Positions 55,218 through 64,000 of a stretch of 64,000 nt of DNA are shown here, piece by piece. The translations under genes were made by a program, and so were the position numbers. Source of the DNA: Neorhizobium vignae (lineage in GTDB: Bacteria > Pseudomonadota > Alphaproteobacteria > Rhizobiales > Rhizobiaceae). The DNA is taken from the NCBI RefSeq assembly GCF_000732195.1, contig NZ_JNNU01000002.1:434001-498000 (forward strand), read 5' to 3'. The number at the start of each line of letters is the position of its first letter. Position 1 is the first letter of the stretch. A model generated the notes under the pieces. The model saw nothing but the letters and a program-made list of their open reading frames with translations. It was not told where the DNA came from and ran no database searches.

Positions 55218-55724
55218 TCACGACCGCAGAAAGTTCTCCGCATACGCGGTAATCTCGTCCCTGTTCGTCAGTCGCGCCTTCTGACCTGAGAAGCTTTCAT
55301 AAAGCTTCAGGTGAGCGTCGAACGAATTCCAGTTGTTCTTTCGAACTCTGTATTCCGAAACCCATTTGACCAGCCCGTCGAATGACTCCTGGCTCTCGCC
55401 GCCCTGAATGCCGCGGCGCATGATATTCGCCACGCATTCCTCCTCGCTCAGAACGAGCCAGATCAGCGTCGTTGTCCTCGGCAGGGCGATGCCGACGTAG
55501 AGGCCGTAGACGCCTTCGATCAGCCAGGCCTCACCCGCTGCTATCGTCCGGACATCCTCGTGCACGACCGCCCTGTCGCGCGCAATCCCGTAGCGACCCG
55601 GCTCCCAATGCACGTCGTCAAGGTGAACGAGCGGCAAGCCAAGCGGCTCTGCCAGCCGCCGCGCCAGCCAGGTTTTGCCGGAACCGCCATTCCCCATGAT
55701 CACGATCCGCCGGAACGTGGTCAT
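55218..55724 (-). CDS. P-loop NTPase, adenylate-kinase/topology-modulator-like
   Basis: 168 residues from the ATG at 55724 (MTTFRRIVIMGNGGSGKT). P-loop GNGGSGKT, then LAEPLGLPLVHLDDVHWEPG, a Glu-containing WLIEGVYG strand and a C-terminal NNWNSFDAHLKL segment. This is the FlaR/topology-modulation kinase-like family; substrate unknown. A longer open frame to 55769 is unlikely. Downstream of rpmE on the same strand but separated by a terminator. Confidence 0.85.
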   Translation of the reverse strand: MTTFRRIVIMGNGGSGKTWLARRLAEPLGLPLVHLDDVHWEPGRYGIARDRAVVHEDVRTIAAGEAWLIEGVYGLYVGIALPRTTTLIWLVLSEEECVANIMRRGIQGGESQESFDGLVKWVSEYRVRKNNWNSFDAHLKLYESFSGQKARLTNRDEITAYAENFLRS

Positions 55725-55777
55725 ACTATCGGATTGCTCTTTCAAGGGCTCCTCCCCTGTCAAAAACACCGCAAACG

Positions 55778-55802
55778 AAAAAAGCCCGGCTCGCGCCAGG
55801 CT
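55778..55802 (-). terminator. Intrinsic terminator after rpmE
   Basis: 8-bp stem (AGCCTGGC with GCCGGGCT on the minus strand, one wobble), 4-base loop and a six-T run, 27 bases after the rpmE stop. Confidence 0.82.
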
Positions 55803-55829
55803 CTCTTATTTCGTCCGCCAAGAAGCGTA

Positions 55830-56051
55830 TTAGAGGCCGAGGCCGCCGAAACGCTTGTTGAACTTGGAAACGCGGCCGCCACGGTCCAGCATCTGCTGGT
55901 TCCCGCCCGTCCAGGCCGGATGGGAATTGGGGTCGATTTCCAGGTTCATGGTCGCGCCTTCCGAACCCCAGGTCGAGCGGGTTTCGTATTCGGTGCCGTC
56001 GGTCATGACCACTTTGATCACGTGGTAGTCGGGATGGATGCCAGCCTTCAT
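55830..56051 (-). CDS. rpmE: 50S ribosomal protein L31
   Basis: 73 residues: [29 protein letters not shown], ending [12 protein letters not shown] (quoted in parts). It lacks the CxxC zinc-binding cysteines, so it is the zinc-independent (C-minus) type. Divergent from the ABC exporter gene. Confidence 0.96.
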   Translation of the reverse strand: MKAGIHPDYHVIKVVMTDGTEYETRSTWGSEGATMNLEIDPNSHPAWTGGNQQMLDRGGRVSKFNKRFGGLGL

Positions 56052-56239
56052 GTCGATATTCCTGCGCTTGCGAGGTCCATTTGTCGCAATTGCGAGCGAG
56101 AGGCCTCTTTAATAAATGAAGCCGCAGACCGGTCTGGTCACGGCTTCCCAATTCGATGCGGAGCCTATACAGGAAGGTCGCCGGAAGTACAAGTACCCGT
56201 AAGGCCGAGAATTGAGCCTTTCGAGCCTATGGAGATGAC

Positions 56240-58036
<1,797 letters not shown>

Positions 58037-58156
58037 TCATTCACGCCAACGTGTTCCACCCTGTCCGGGCTGGAAAGTGAACCGGGCACGCGGAGTGCCT
58101 ACCTATTGCAGAAACGTTAGTATCGCAGATACGATTGCCGCCAGAAGCTTGAGGTC

Positions 58157-59440
58157 ATGAATTTCAGTCAACTGCCGCCCAGCCTGTCCCTCGACGATTG
58201 CCTGGACAAGATACAATCCCGAACCTTCCGGTTCTTCTGGGATGGCGCCCATCCCGAATCGGGCCTGCCGTTCGACAAGTGCTTCGTCTCGGGCGCCCCT
58301 TCCCCCAATATCGTATCCGTCAGCGGCGTCGGCTTTGGGGTCCTTGCCATCATCGTCGCCTGCGAACACCAATGGATCACCCGTTCGCAGGCACTGGCAC
58401 GGATATCCACCATCATCGACCGTCTGAGGCACTCACCAACCTTCCACGGGGCATTCGCGCATTTCATCGACGGCTCGACCAGCGACGTCATCCGCTTCTC
58501 CGGACGTGACGACGGCGGCGACCTCGTTGAAACGGCGCTGCTGATGCAGGGCCTGATCTGCGCGCGGGAATATTTCGCCGGCGAGACCGCTCGGGAAGAG
58601 AAATTGCGGGCGGACATCACCCGACTGTTCGACGAGGTGGAATGGGACTGGTTCACCCGCGGCAAGGATGACGCTCTCTACTGGCACTGGAGCCCGAACT
58701 ACGACTGGGCCATGAACCTGCCGATCCGCGGCTGGAACGAGGCATTGTCCTGCTACGTCCTGGCGGCCGGTTCCGGCACCCATCCGATCAAGCCGGAAAG
58801 CTACCATGCGGGCTGGGCGCGGTCGGGCGCCATGCTGAACGGCGAGACCTATCTCGGAACGGCGCTTCCGCTTGGCGAGCCCTATGGCGGCCCGCTTTTC
58901 ATCTCGCATTATTCCTTCTGTGTGCTGGATCCGCGGGGCCTGAGCGACCGCTATTGCAGCAACTATCAGGACCAGGCCGTGGCGCATACGCGCATCAACC
59001 ACGACTATTGCATGAGCGTGCCCGATTATGCGGATGCCGGCGTCTGGGGCCTCAGCGCATCCGACGGACCGCAGGGTTACGGCGCCCATTCGCCGACATT
59101 CGATCGCGGCGTCATCGCCCCGACCGCCGCCCTGTCGAGCTTCCCCTTCCTGCCCGCCGAGGCAGAAAGCGCCATGCGCGCATTGCTTCAGTATGGCGAT
59201 GGCAAGCTGCTCGGCGCATTCGGCTTCGTCGACGCGTTCGTCCCGAAGACTGACTGGGTGGCCGGCACATATCTCGCGATCGACCAGGGCCCGATCATCG
59301 CGATGATCGAAAATTATCGATCCGGCCTGCTCTGGCGCCTGTTCATGAACGCGCCCGAGGTTCGTCGCGGCCTGGAGCGGCTGGGCTTCACGTCGGCCAC
59401 CTATTCCATCTCGACAGAGCCACCTAATCCGGGCGCCTGA
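58157..59440 (+). CDS. Glucoamylase-like (GH144) beta-1,2-glucanase family protein
   Basis: 427 residues of the (alpha/alpha)6-barrel glycoamylase family (PF10091/GH144): FRFFWDGAHPESGLPFDK, SVSGVGFGVLAIIVACE, AGTYLAIDQGPIIAMIENYRSGLLW (quoted in parts) and WHWSPNYDWAMN. Characterised GH144 members cut beta-1,2-glucan. Rhizobia make cyclic beta-1,2-glucan, so that polymer is the likely substrate. No signal peptide is seen, which would place the enzyme in the cytoplasm. Last 17 bases overlap the convergent small gene. Confidence 0.82.
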   Translation: MNFSQLPPSLSLDDCLDKIQSRTFRFFWDGAHPESGLPFDKCFVSGAPSPNIVSVSGVGFGVLAIIVACEHQWITRSQALARISTIIDRLRHSPTFHGAFAHFIDGSTSDVIRFSGRDDGGDLVETALLMQGLICAREYFAGETAREEKLRADITRLFDEVEWDWFTRGKDDALYWHWSPNYDWAMNLPIRGWNEALSCYVLAAGSGTHPIKPESYHAGWARSGAMLNGETYLGTALPLGEPYGGPLFISHYSFCVLDPRGLSDRYCSNYQDQAVAHTRINHDYCMSVPDYADAGVWGLSASDGPQGYGAHSPTFDRGVIAPTAALSSFPFLPAEAESAMRALLQYGDGKLLGAFGFVDAFVPKTDWVAGTYLAIDQGPIIAMIENYRSGLLWRLFMNAPEVRRGLERLGFTSATYSISTEPPNPGA

Positions 59441-59642
59441 ACGTCCACTTCACCACATAGTCGCCGTTGCGTTTGATCTTGGTCTTGGTGCGCACCTCGA
59501 CCGGCCCGCCGAGAGCGGCTTCGGCCTCTTCGAAGGCCTGGCGCGCCTCGGCAATCGCCTTGTGATAGGCGCTGTTATCGCGTTTGGGGCTTTCGGCGAC
59601 CGCTTTCATCACGGCGCTCATATCCGGCTTGTTTTCGGCCAT
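59424..59642 (-). CDS. Conserved hypothetical protein, 72 residues
   Basis: Small charged protein: MAENKPDMSAVMKAVAESPK, a helical AYHKAIAEARQAFEEAEAAL and a beta-rich end with KTKIKRNGDYVVKWTFRRPD. Probably conserved in rhizobia; function unknown. 25 bases after the MotB-like gene and probably in the same operon. Confidence 0.75.
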   Translation of the reverse strand: MAENKPDMSAVMKAVAESPKRDNSAYHKAIAEARQAFEEAEAALGGPVEVRTKTKIKRNGDYVVKWTFRRPD

Positions 59643-59667
59643 CCCTTAAGTTTTCCCCGTCGCCGGA

Positions 59668-60699
59668 TTATCGCTCGGTGAGCTTCAGCTCGATGCGGCG
59701 GTTCTGGGAGCGGGCGTCCGGCGTATCGCCTTGGGCGAGCGGCTGGAATTCCCCGAAGCCGGCGGCGACGAGGCGATTGGCCGGCACGCCCCTGGAAATC
59801 AGATACTTGACCACCGAGGTGGCACGGGCCGAGGAGAGCTCCCAGTTGTCGCGGTAGCGGCCGGAACCGGTAAGCGGCGAGTTGTCCGTATGCCCGTCGA
59901 CGCGCAGCACCCAGTTGATTTCGGCCGGGATTTCCTTGGCGAGATCGAGAAGAGCCGCCGCAAGCTTGTCCATCTCCACCCGGCCGGCCGGGTCGAGTTC
60001 GTTGCCGCCGACCGGAAAGAGCACTTCCGACTGGAAGACGAAGCGGTCGCCGACGATGCGGATGTTCTCGCGGTCGGAGAGGATCTCCCGCAGCCGGCCG
60101 AAGAAGTCGGAGCGGTAACGGTTCAACTCCTGGACACGCTGCGCCAGCGCGACGTTGAGGCGCCGGCCGAGATCGGAGATCTGCGCCTGAGATGACGCAT
60201 CCTTGGCTTCCGAAGCCTGCAGCGCCTGTTCGATGGCCGCGATCTGGGCCCGCAGCGCGGAGATCTGCTGGTTGAGCAGTTCCACCTGGCTTGCGGCGCG
60301 GGCGCTCAGTTGCTGTTCCTGATTGAGCTGGTTGGTGAGGTCGCCGATGCGGGCATTGGCGGCGCTGCTGCTGCCGGAGCCCTGGCTCAGAAGCTGCTGC
60401 AGGCGCGAGCGGTCGGCCTCGGCCGTGGCAAGCGACGACTGCAGGTTGGCAAGCTGATCCTCGACGTCCTGGGTATTGCCCTTTTCGAGCGCCAGCAGTT
60501 CCGTCAGTTCGGCGATCTGGCTGTTCAGCCGGTTCAGCACCTCGTCACGCCCGGTGATTTCGCGGCTGAGCAGGAATTGCGCCAGCACGAAGACGGTGAG
60601 CAGGAACATGATGGCAAGCAGCAGCGTGGAAAGCGCATCCACGAAACCCGGCCAATAGTCGACGCCCCGCTCGCGACGGCGGCTCTTGCCAAGCGCCAT
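59668..60699 (-). CDS. OmpA/MotB-like peptidoglycan-binding protein
   Basis: 343 residues: a basic cytoplasmic N-terminus, one membrane helix with an Asp at about 21 (YWPGFVDALSTLLLAIMFLL) placed like the MotB proton-carrying Asp, a long periplasmic coiled coil (60-200) and a C-terminal OmpA domain (VDGHTDNSPLTGSGRYRDNW, ELSSARATSVVKYL, AAGFGEFQPLAQGDTPDARSQNRRIE in part). 3 bases after the MotA-like gene. Together they should form a proton-driven cell-wall-anchored complex unrelated to the flagellum. Confidence 0.88.
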   Translation of the reverse strand: MALGKSRRRERGVDYWPGFVDALSTLLLAIMFLLTVFVLAQFLLSREITGRDEVLNRLNSQIAELTELLALEKGNTQDVEDQLANLQSSLATAEADRSRLQQLLSQGSGSSSAANARIGDLTNQLNQEQQLSARAASQVELLNQQISALRAQIAAIEQALQASEAKDASSQAQISDLGRRLNVALAQRVQELNRYRSDFFGRLREILSDRENIRIVGDRFVFQSEVLFPVGGNELDPAGRVEMDKLAAALLDLAKEIPAEINWVLRVDGHTDNSPLTGSGRYRDNWELSSARATSVVKYLISRGVPANRLVAAGFGEFQPLAQGDTPDARSQNRRIELKLTER

Positions 60700-60702
60700 C
60701 GT

Positions 60703-61755
60703 TTACTTCCCCCCGATCTTGTCGGAAAGCCGGTCGAGCGTGCGGCGCAGGGCCTTTGATTCCTCCTGCTGCGCCTCGATCCAGTCGCGCAGCATCTGCT
60801 GTTCGTTGCGCATGTTCTTGACCAGGCCCTGGATGCCTTCGGCAAGATTCGCCATCGCCGACAGCGACCGTTCGTTCTGATGAGCGTCGACCGGGCCCTT
60901 GGTCTGGGCGGAGGCGAGCGCGCGCAGCTGTTCCGTCAGCGCCCTCAAATCCTCCGAGGAACCGCTCGCAAGCGTTTCGGCGACCGCAGGCGGCATGTCC
61001 GATCCAAGGTCGGTCACCGACGACAACCAGTTTTCAAGTTCCGTATAGAAGCGGTTCTGGGCGCGGCCCGCCTGCAGGTCTAGGAAGCCCAGGATCAGCG
61101 AACCTGAAAGGCCGAGCAGCGAAGACGAGAACGCCGTGCCCATGCCGGCGAGCGGCTGGGCAAGACCGCTCTTGATGGCGGCGAGCACGTCGTTCGAACT
61201 GCCGGAATTCGGATCGAGCGCCCCGATGACGTTGCTGATCGAGCCGATGGTTTCGATAAGTCCCCAGAACGTGCCGAGCAGGCCGAGGAAGACGAGGAGG
61301 CCGATCAGATAGCGCGACGTGTCGCGTGATTCGTCCAGGCGCGTGCCGATCGTATCAAGGATAGAGCGGAAGGCATTGGTCGACAGCGCCATCCTGCGGC
61401 GGCTGCCGATCAGGGTGCGCATCGGCGCCAGAAGACGCGGTTCACGGCCGACCTTGTCAGCGTTACCGGCGGCGCGGAAGGAATTGAACCAGCGCACTTC
61501 CGGCATCAGGGCGATCACCTGGTTGAAAACCAGGATCACGCCGATCAGCAGAACGCCGAGAATGAGGCCGTTCAGGCCGGGATTGGTCTGGAAGGCGTGG
61601 GCAGCCTGGCGGTAGAGGATGGAAGCGACGAAACCGACGATGATCAGGAAGATCAGCATCGTCCATAAGAATGATGCCGGATTGGACAGTTTGTAGGCAT
61701 AACCGCCGCGGCCCGTTTCAGACGCGTCCAAATCGTCCACTGTCGCATTCGCCAT
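60703..61755 (-). CDS. MotA/TolQ/ExbB-like proton channel protein
   Basis: 350 residues from the ATG at 61755 preceded by GGAGGTG. Membrane helices near 25-45 and 60-80, then a TolQ/ExbB-like pair (YLIGLLVFLGLLGTFWGLIETIG and GMGTAFSSSLLGLSGSLILGFLDL, quoted in part) and a cytoplasmic C-terminal helical domain ending in coiled coil. GTFWGLIETIG and GMGTAFSSSLLGL are the channel-forming motifs. Partner of the OmpA-like protein downstream. Not flagellar: no motor genes are nearby. Confidence 0.88.
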   Translation of the reverse strand: MANATVDDLDASETGRGGYAYKLSNPASFLWTMLIFLIIVGFVASILYRQAAHAFQTNPGLNGLILGVLLIGVILVFNQVIALMPEVRWFNSFRAAGNADKVGREPRLLAPMRTLIGSRRRMALSTNAFRSILDTIGTRLDESRDTSRYLIGLLVFLGLLGTFWGLIETIGSISNVIGALDPNSGSSNDVLAAIKSGLAQPLAGMGTAFSSSLLGLSGSLILGFLDLQAGRAQNRFYTELENWLSSVTDLGSDMPPAVAETLASGSSEDLRALTEQLRALASAQTKGPVDAHQNERSLSAMANLAEGIQGLVKNMRNEQQMLRDWIEAQQEESKALRRTLDRLSDKIGGK

Positions 61756-61890
61756 AATATGCTTCACCTCCGGTAGTCTGCCGCGCCGGAGGCTAGTTGA
61801 AAATTGCGACGAATTGAAGTGCAGAAGCTTAGGAAAACAGTCAGCTATTCACTACTGGAGCTCTAAGCCGGGCGGTGGCGCAAAAATGCC

Positions 61891-62691
61891 TCAGCGGGTC
61901 GGAACGGGTCGGTTGACGACCTCGACCAGCGCCTTCTGGATAAGTTCGTTGCCGGCCACGACATTGCCGCTGCCGAAGATATCGGTGGCGCCCTTCATGT
62001 CGGAGACGAACCCGCCCGCCTCGCGGATGAGGATCAGGCCAGCGGCCATGTCCCAGGGAGAAAGATCGGTTTCCCAGAAGCCGTCGAGACGGCCGGCAGC
62101 CACATAGGCAAGGTCGAGGGCGGCCGCGCCGAACCGGCGCATGCCGGCCACTTCGCCCATCACGTGGCGCAGTTCGACGAGGAACTTGCCGTGATTGCCG
62201 CGGCCGAGATGCGGCATGCCGCAGCCGATCACGCAGTCGGACAGCACCCGGCGGGCAGCGACGCGGATGCGGCGGTCGTTCATGAAGGCGCCGCCGCCCT
62301 TTTCGGCGGTGAACAGCTCGTCGGTCGCAGGATTGAACACGACGCCGGCAACCACTTCCCCGTTGCGCTCGAGCGCGATGGAGACTGCGAACTGCGGAAT
62401 GCCGTGCAGGAAGTTGGTGGTGCCGTCGAGCGGATCGACGATCCAGCGATGCGCGCCGTCGGTGCCCTTCAGCTCCTCACTCTCCTCGCCGAGGAAACCG
62501 TAGGTCGGACGCGATTTCAGCAGCTCGTCGCGGACGATCTTTTCTGCCTTCAGATCCGCCTGGGACACGAAATCGCTGGGGCCTTTCACCGAAACCTGCA
62601 GGTTCTGCACCTCGCCGAAATCTCTGGAAAGCGACTTGCCTGCCTTGAGGGCAGCCTGAACCATGACGTTGAGAAGGGCAGAGCGGGCCAT
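61891..62691 (-). CDS. suhB: Inositol monophosphatase family protein
   Basis: 266 residues with the metal-site motifs GEESEE, WIVDPLDGTTNFLHG and WDMAAGLILIREAGG. SuhB-type inositol-1-phosphatase; in enterobacteria it also assists ribosome synthesis. Usual length and intact. Confidence 0.94.
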   Translation of the reverse strand: MARSALLNVMVQAALKAGKSLSRDFGEVQNLQVSVKGPSDFVSQADLKAEKIVRDELLKSRPTYGFLGEESEELKGTDGAHRWIVDPLDGTTNFLHGIPQFAVSIALERNGEVVAGVVFNPATDELFTAEKGGGAFMNDRRIRVAARRVLSDCVIGCGMPHLGRGNHGKFLVELRHVMGEVAGMRRFGAAALDLAYVAAGRLDGFWETDLSPWDMAAGLILIREAGGFVSDMKGATDIFGSGNVVAGNELIQKALVEVVNRPVPTR

Positions 62692-62878
62692 GCGGGAAAT
62701 CCTTGGGGTTGTCCCGACTTGTCGTCTGGACGGGACGGCGTTTTATGAGCGATTTTGTGATTGGCGGCTTCAAGACCATAAAACAGCGCGAAATTCAAGC
62801 CGTCCGCCGGAATGCGGGTATTGCTGCCGCCGACCGCGTCTGTAAAATTGGTGCTCGACGGCTCCGGAGGAATGCAGA

Positions 62879-63214
62879 ATGAAGGCCACGCTGCCGCTGA
62901 CCTTGAGCCTGGCGCTGCTCACCACCATGATCGCGGCGTCGCTCGCCGCATGGCTCATGATAATGCCGGGCACCGAACTCGCGGTGCATTTCGGCCTCGA
63001 CGGCAGGCCCGACCGCTATGCGCCAGCGCCTTTTGCGCTATCGATCATCCCCGTCGCAGCGCTCCTTTCGACCTGGATATTTGCGCTCGCCCCGCGCTTC
63101 GACCGCAAGGCTGTTGATAAGCCGGTCCTCTATACGGCCCTTTGGATCTTCGTCATTACCGCGCTGGCGGGAGGCCACGCACTGATCGTCGGTCACGCAT
63201 TGTCGGGAAACTGA
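62879..63214 (+). CDS. DUF1648 membrane protein
   Basis: 111 residues: helix LPLTLSLALLTTMIAASLAAWLM (in part), a short loop with the DUF1648 pattern PGTELAVHFGLDGRPDRYAP, then two more helices. Function unknown; family found alone or with SdpI-type immunity proteins. Divergent from suhB. Confidence 0.85.
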   Translation: MKATLPLTLSLALLTTMIAASLAAWLMIMPGTELAVHFGLDGRPDRYAPAPFALSIIPVAALLSTWIFALAPRFDRKAVDKPVLYTALWIFVITALAGGHALIVGHALSGN

Positions 63215-63310
63215 TCGAGCGCGGTTGTCGATCCTCGCGTCAAGCCATGGGAAGGACGAGGAGATTGTCCACCGCATCCGGGCGCTTCGCTTTGGCTCGG
63301 CCGTCGCGCC

Positions 63311-64000
63311 TCACCCACGCCGGAACTTGTTCGCCGCCTCGATCGCGCGGCGCTGCTGATCTTCGTTGATCCCGAGATAGAAATCCTCGAGCTCCGGGTC
63401 CTGAAGGCCGGCCCGGCGCGACAGCACGTACCACTTCGCCGCTTCGACCGGATCAGGCCGAGTGCCGAGCGCGTTGACATAGAGATGCGCGAGCTTGTTC
63501 TGGGCGACGACATTGCCGCGATGGGCGGCGATCCGCAGCCACTCGAAACCCTTTTCGTAATCGCGGTCTCCCGCCACGCCGTTGACCAGCCAGAGGCCCA
63601 TGTCGAGCTGCGCGGTGTCGAAACCGGCCGTTGCGGCGCGCTCCAGCCATTCGCGGGCCCGCGCCTTCTTTTCAGCCGGAAGGTCCTTCAGCGTCACATA
63701 GACCTGCGCCACCGCATATTGGCTGTCGGCGACGCCCTGCCTTGCGGATTTTTCGTAGAAGGGCAGCGCCCGATGCAGGCCCTTGTCGCCCGGATTTTCG
63801 GAAACCAGGATCTGCGCCCAGTTGAATTGCGCCGAAGCATTGCCGGCTTCGGCGGCCTTGCGCATCAGATCGTCGGCTTTTGACTTGTCGCGGGGAACAT
63901 CGCGCCCGGTCATCAACAGCAGCGCATATTGGAACATGGCCGCCGGGTCCCCGCCTTCCGCCCCCTTCTGATACCAATATGCCGCCGTCTTCGCATCCCG
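63311..64000 (-). CDS. Sel1-repeat (TPR-like) protein, 5' end outside window
   Basis: At least 230 residues, open to the window edge. Sel1 repeats are visible in series: DAKTAAYWYQKGAEGGDPAAM (in part), SKADDLMRKAAEAGNASAQ, HRALPFYEKSARQGVADSQ, KARAREWLERAATAGFDTAQ, YEKGFEWLRIAAHRGNVVAQ and DPVEAAKWYVLSRRAG. Such repeats mediate protein binding, often in cell-envelope or exopolysaccharide control (ExoR-like). Which one cannot be told without the N-terminus. Confidence 0.85.
   Translation of the reverse strand, partial: RDAKTAAYWYQKGAEGGDPAAMFQYALLLMTGRDVPRDKSKADDLMRKAAEAGNASAQFNWAQILVSENPGDKGLHRALPFYEKSARQGVADSQYAVAQVYVTLKDLPAEKKARAREWLERAATAGFDTAQLDMGLWLVNGVAGDRDYEKGFEWLRIAAHRGNVVAQNKLAHLYVNALGTRPDPVEAAKWYVLSRRAGLQDPELEDFYLGINEDQQRRAIEAANKFRRG

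Noticed and set aside
59668..61755. ZorAB-like components of a Zorya defence system
   Set aside because: The MotA/MotB-like pair has no ZorC, ZorD or ZorE-like neighbour and sits among core genes (rpmE, suhB).

Overview
The window is a chromosomal segment of an alphaproteobacterium, most likely a member of the Rhizobiaceae (Rhizobium/Neorhizobium/Agrobacterium type). This is inferred from high GC coding DNA and from a gene order that is standard for that family: yebC-ruvCAB-ybgC-tolQRAB-pal-cpoB-tilS-ftsH-glmM, then fau-ymdB, zapA with 6S RNA, tkt-gap-pgk-fda, the DUF1192 gene and rcdA, and rpmE. No rRNA gene, intact tRNA gene, CRISPR array or recognisable transposase was seen.

Layout. 1-512: end of a chemoreceptor gene. 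612-11368: minus-strand run tolQRAB-pal-cpoB-tilS-ftsH-glmM (envelope Tol-Pal system, tRNA-Ile lysidine synthetase, FtsH protease, phosphoglucosamine mutase). 11719-16490: an LprI-like secreted protein, ybgC, a sqdBDC-like sulfolipid operon and small stress-type genes. 16639-21704: a minus-strand run ruvC-vapBC-ruvA-vapBC-ruvB-phosphoesterase-Nudix, in which two toxin-antitoxin modules sit between the ruv genes. 21890-30921: a chemoreceptor-like gene, a luciferase-like oxidoreductase, yebC, small enzymes, a DEAD-box helicase and an overlapping nucleotidyltransferase-like/HNH pair. 30931-39900: ymdB-fau-CBS protein, a CHASE3 histidine kinase/response regulator relay, a GGDEF protein, 6S RNA, zapA and a DUF4164 gene. 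40243-50664: tkt-gap, an AT-richer island carrying an AAA ATPase plus TOPRIM/DUF4276-like pair, a K+/H+ antiporter, pgk and fda. 50874-64000: PhzF, a small membrane protein, an MFS transporter, the DUF1192 gene, a candidate sRNA, rcdA with a CtrA box, rpmE, an ABC exporter, a GH144-type glucanase, a MotA/MotB-like pair, suhB, a DUF1648 protein and a truncated Sel1-repeat protein.

How the genes work together. The core backbone is mostly on the minus strand and its order is conserved, but it is broken at several points by cassettes that look acquired. The most striking case is the ruvCAB locus. The first toxin-antitoxin module carries a perfect palindromic operator over its ribosome binding site and lies 12 bases before ruvA. 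The second module has its toxin stop codon overlapping the ruvB start codon. Holliday-junction processing genes may therefore be expressed from toxin-antitoxin promoters. The second candidate system is the two-gene ATPase/TOPRIM unit inserted after gap, which has the architecture of an abortive-infection defence system. A third point of interest is cell-cycle control: rcdA, the predicted adaptor for CtrA proteolysis, has an exact TTAA-N7-TTAA CtrA box and a probable sRNA gene upstream.

All calls come from reading the sequence and from family knowledge; no database search was run.
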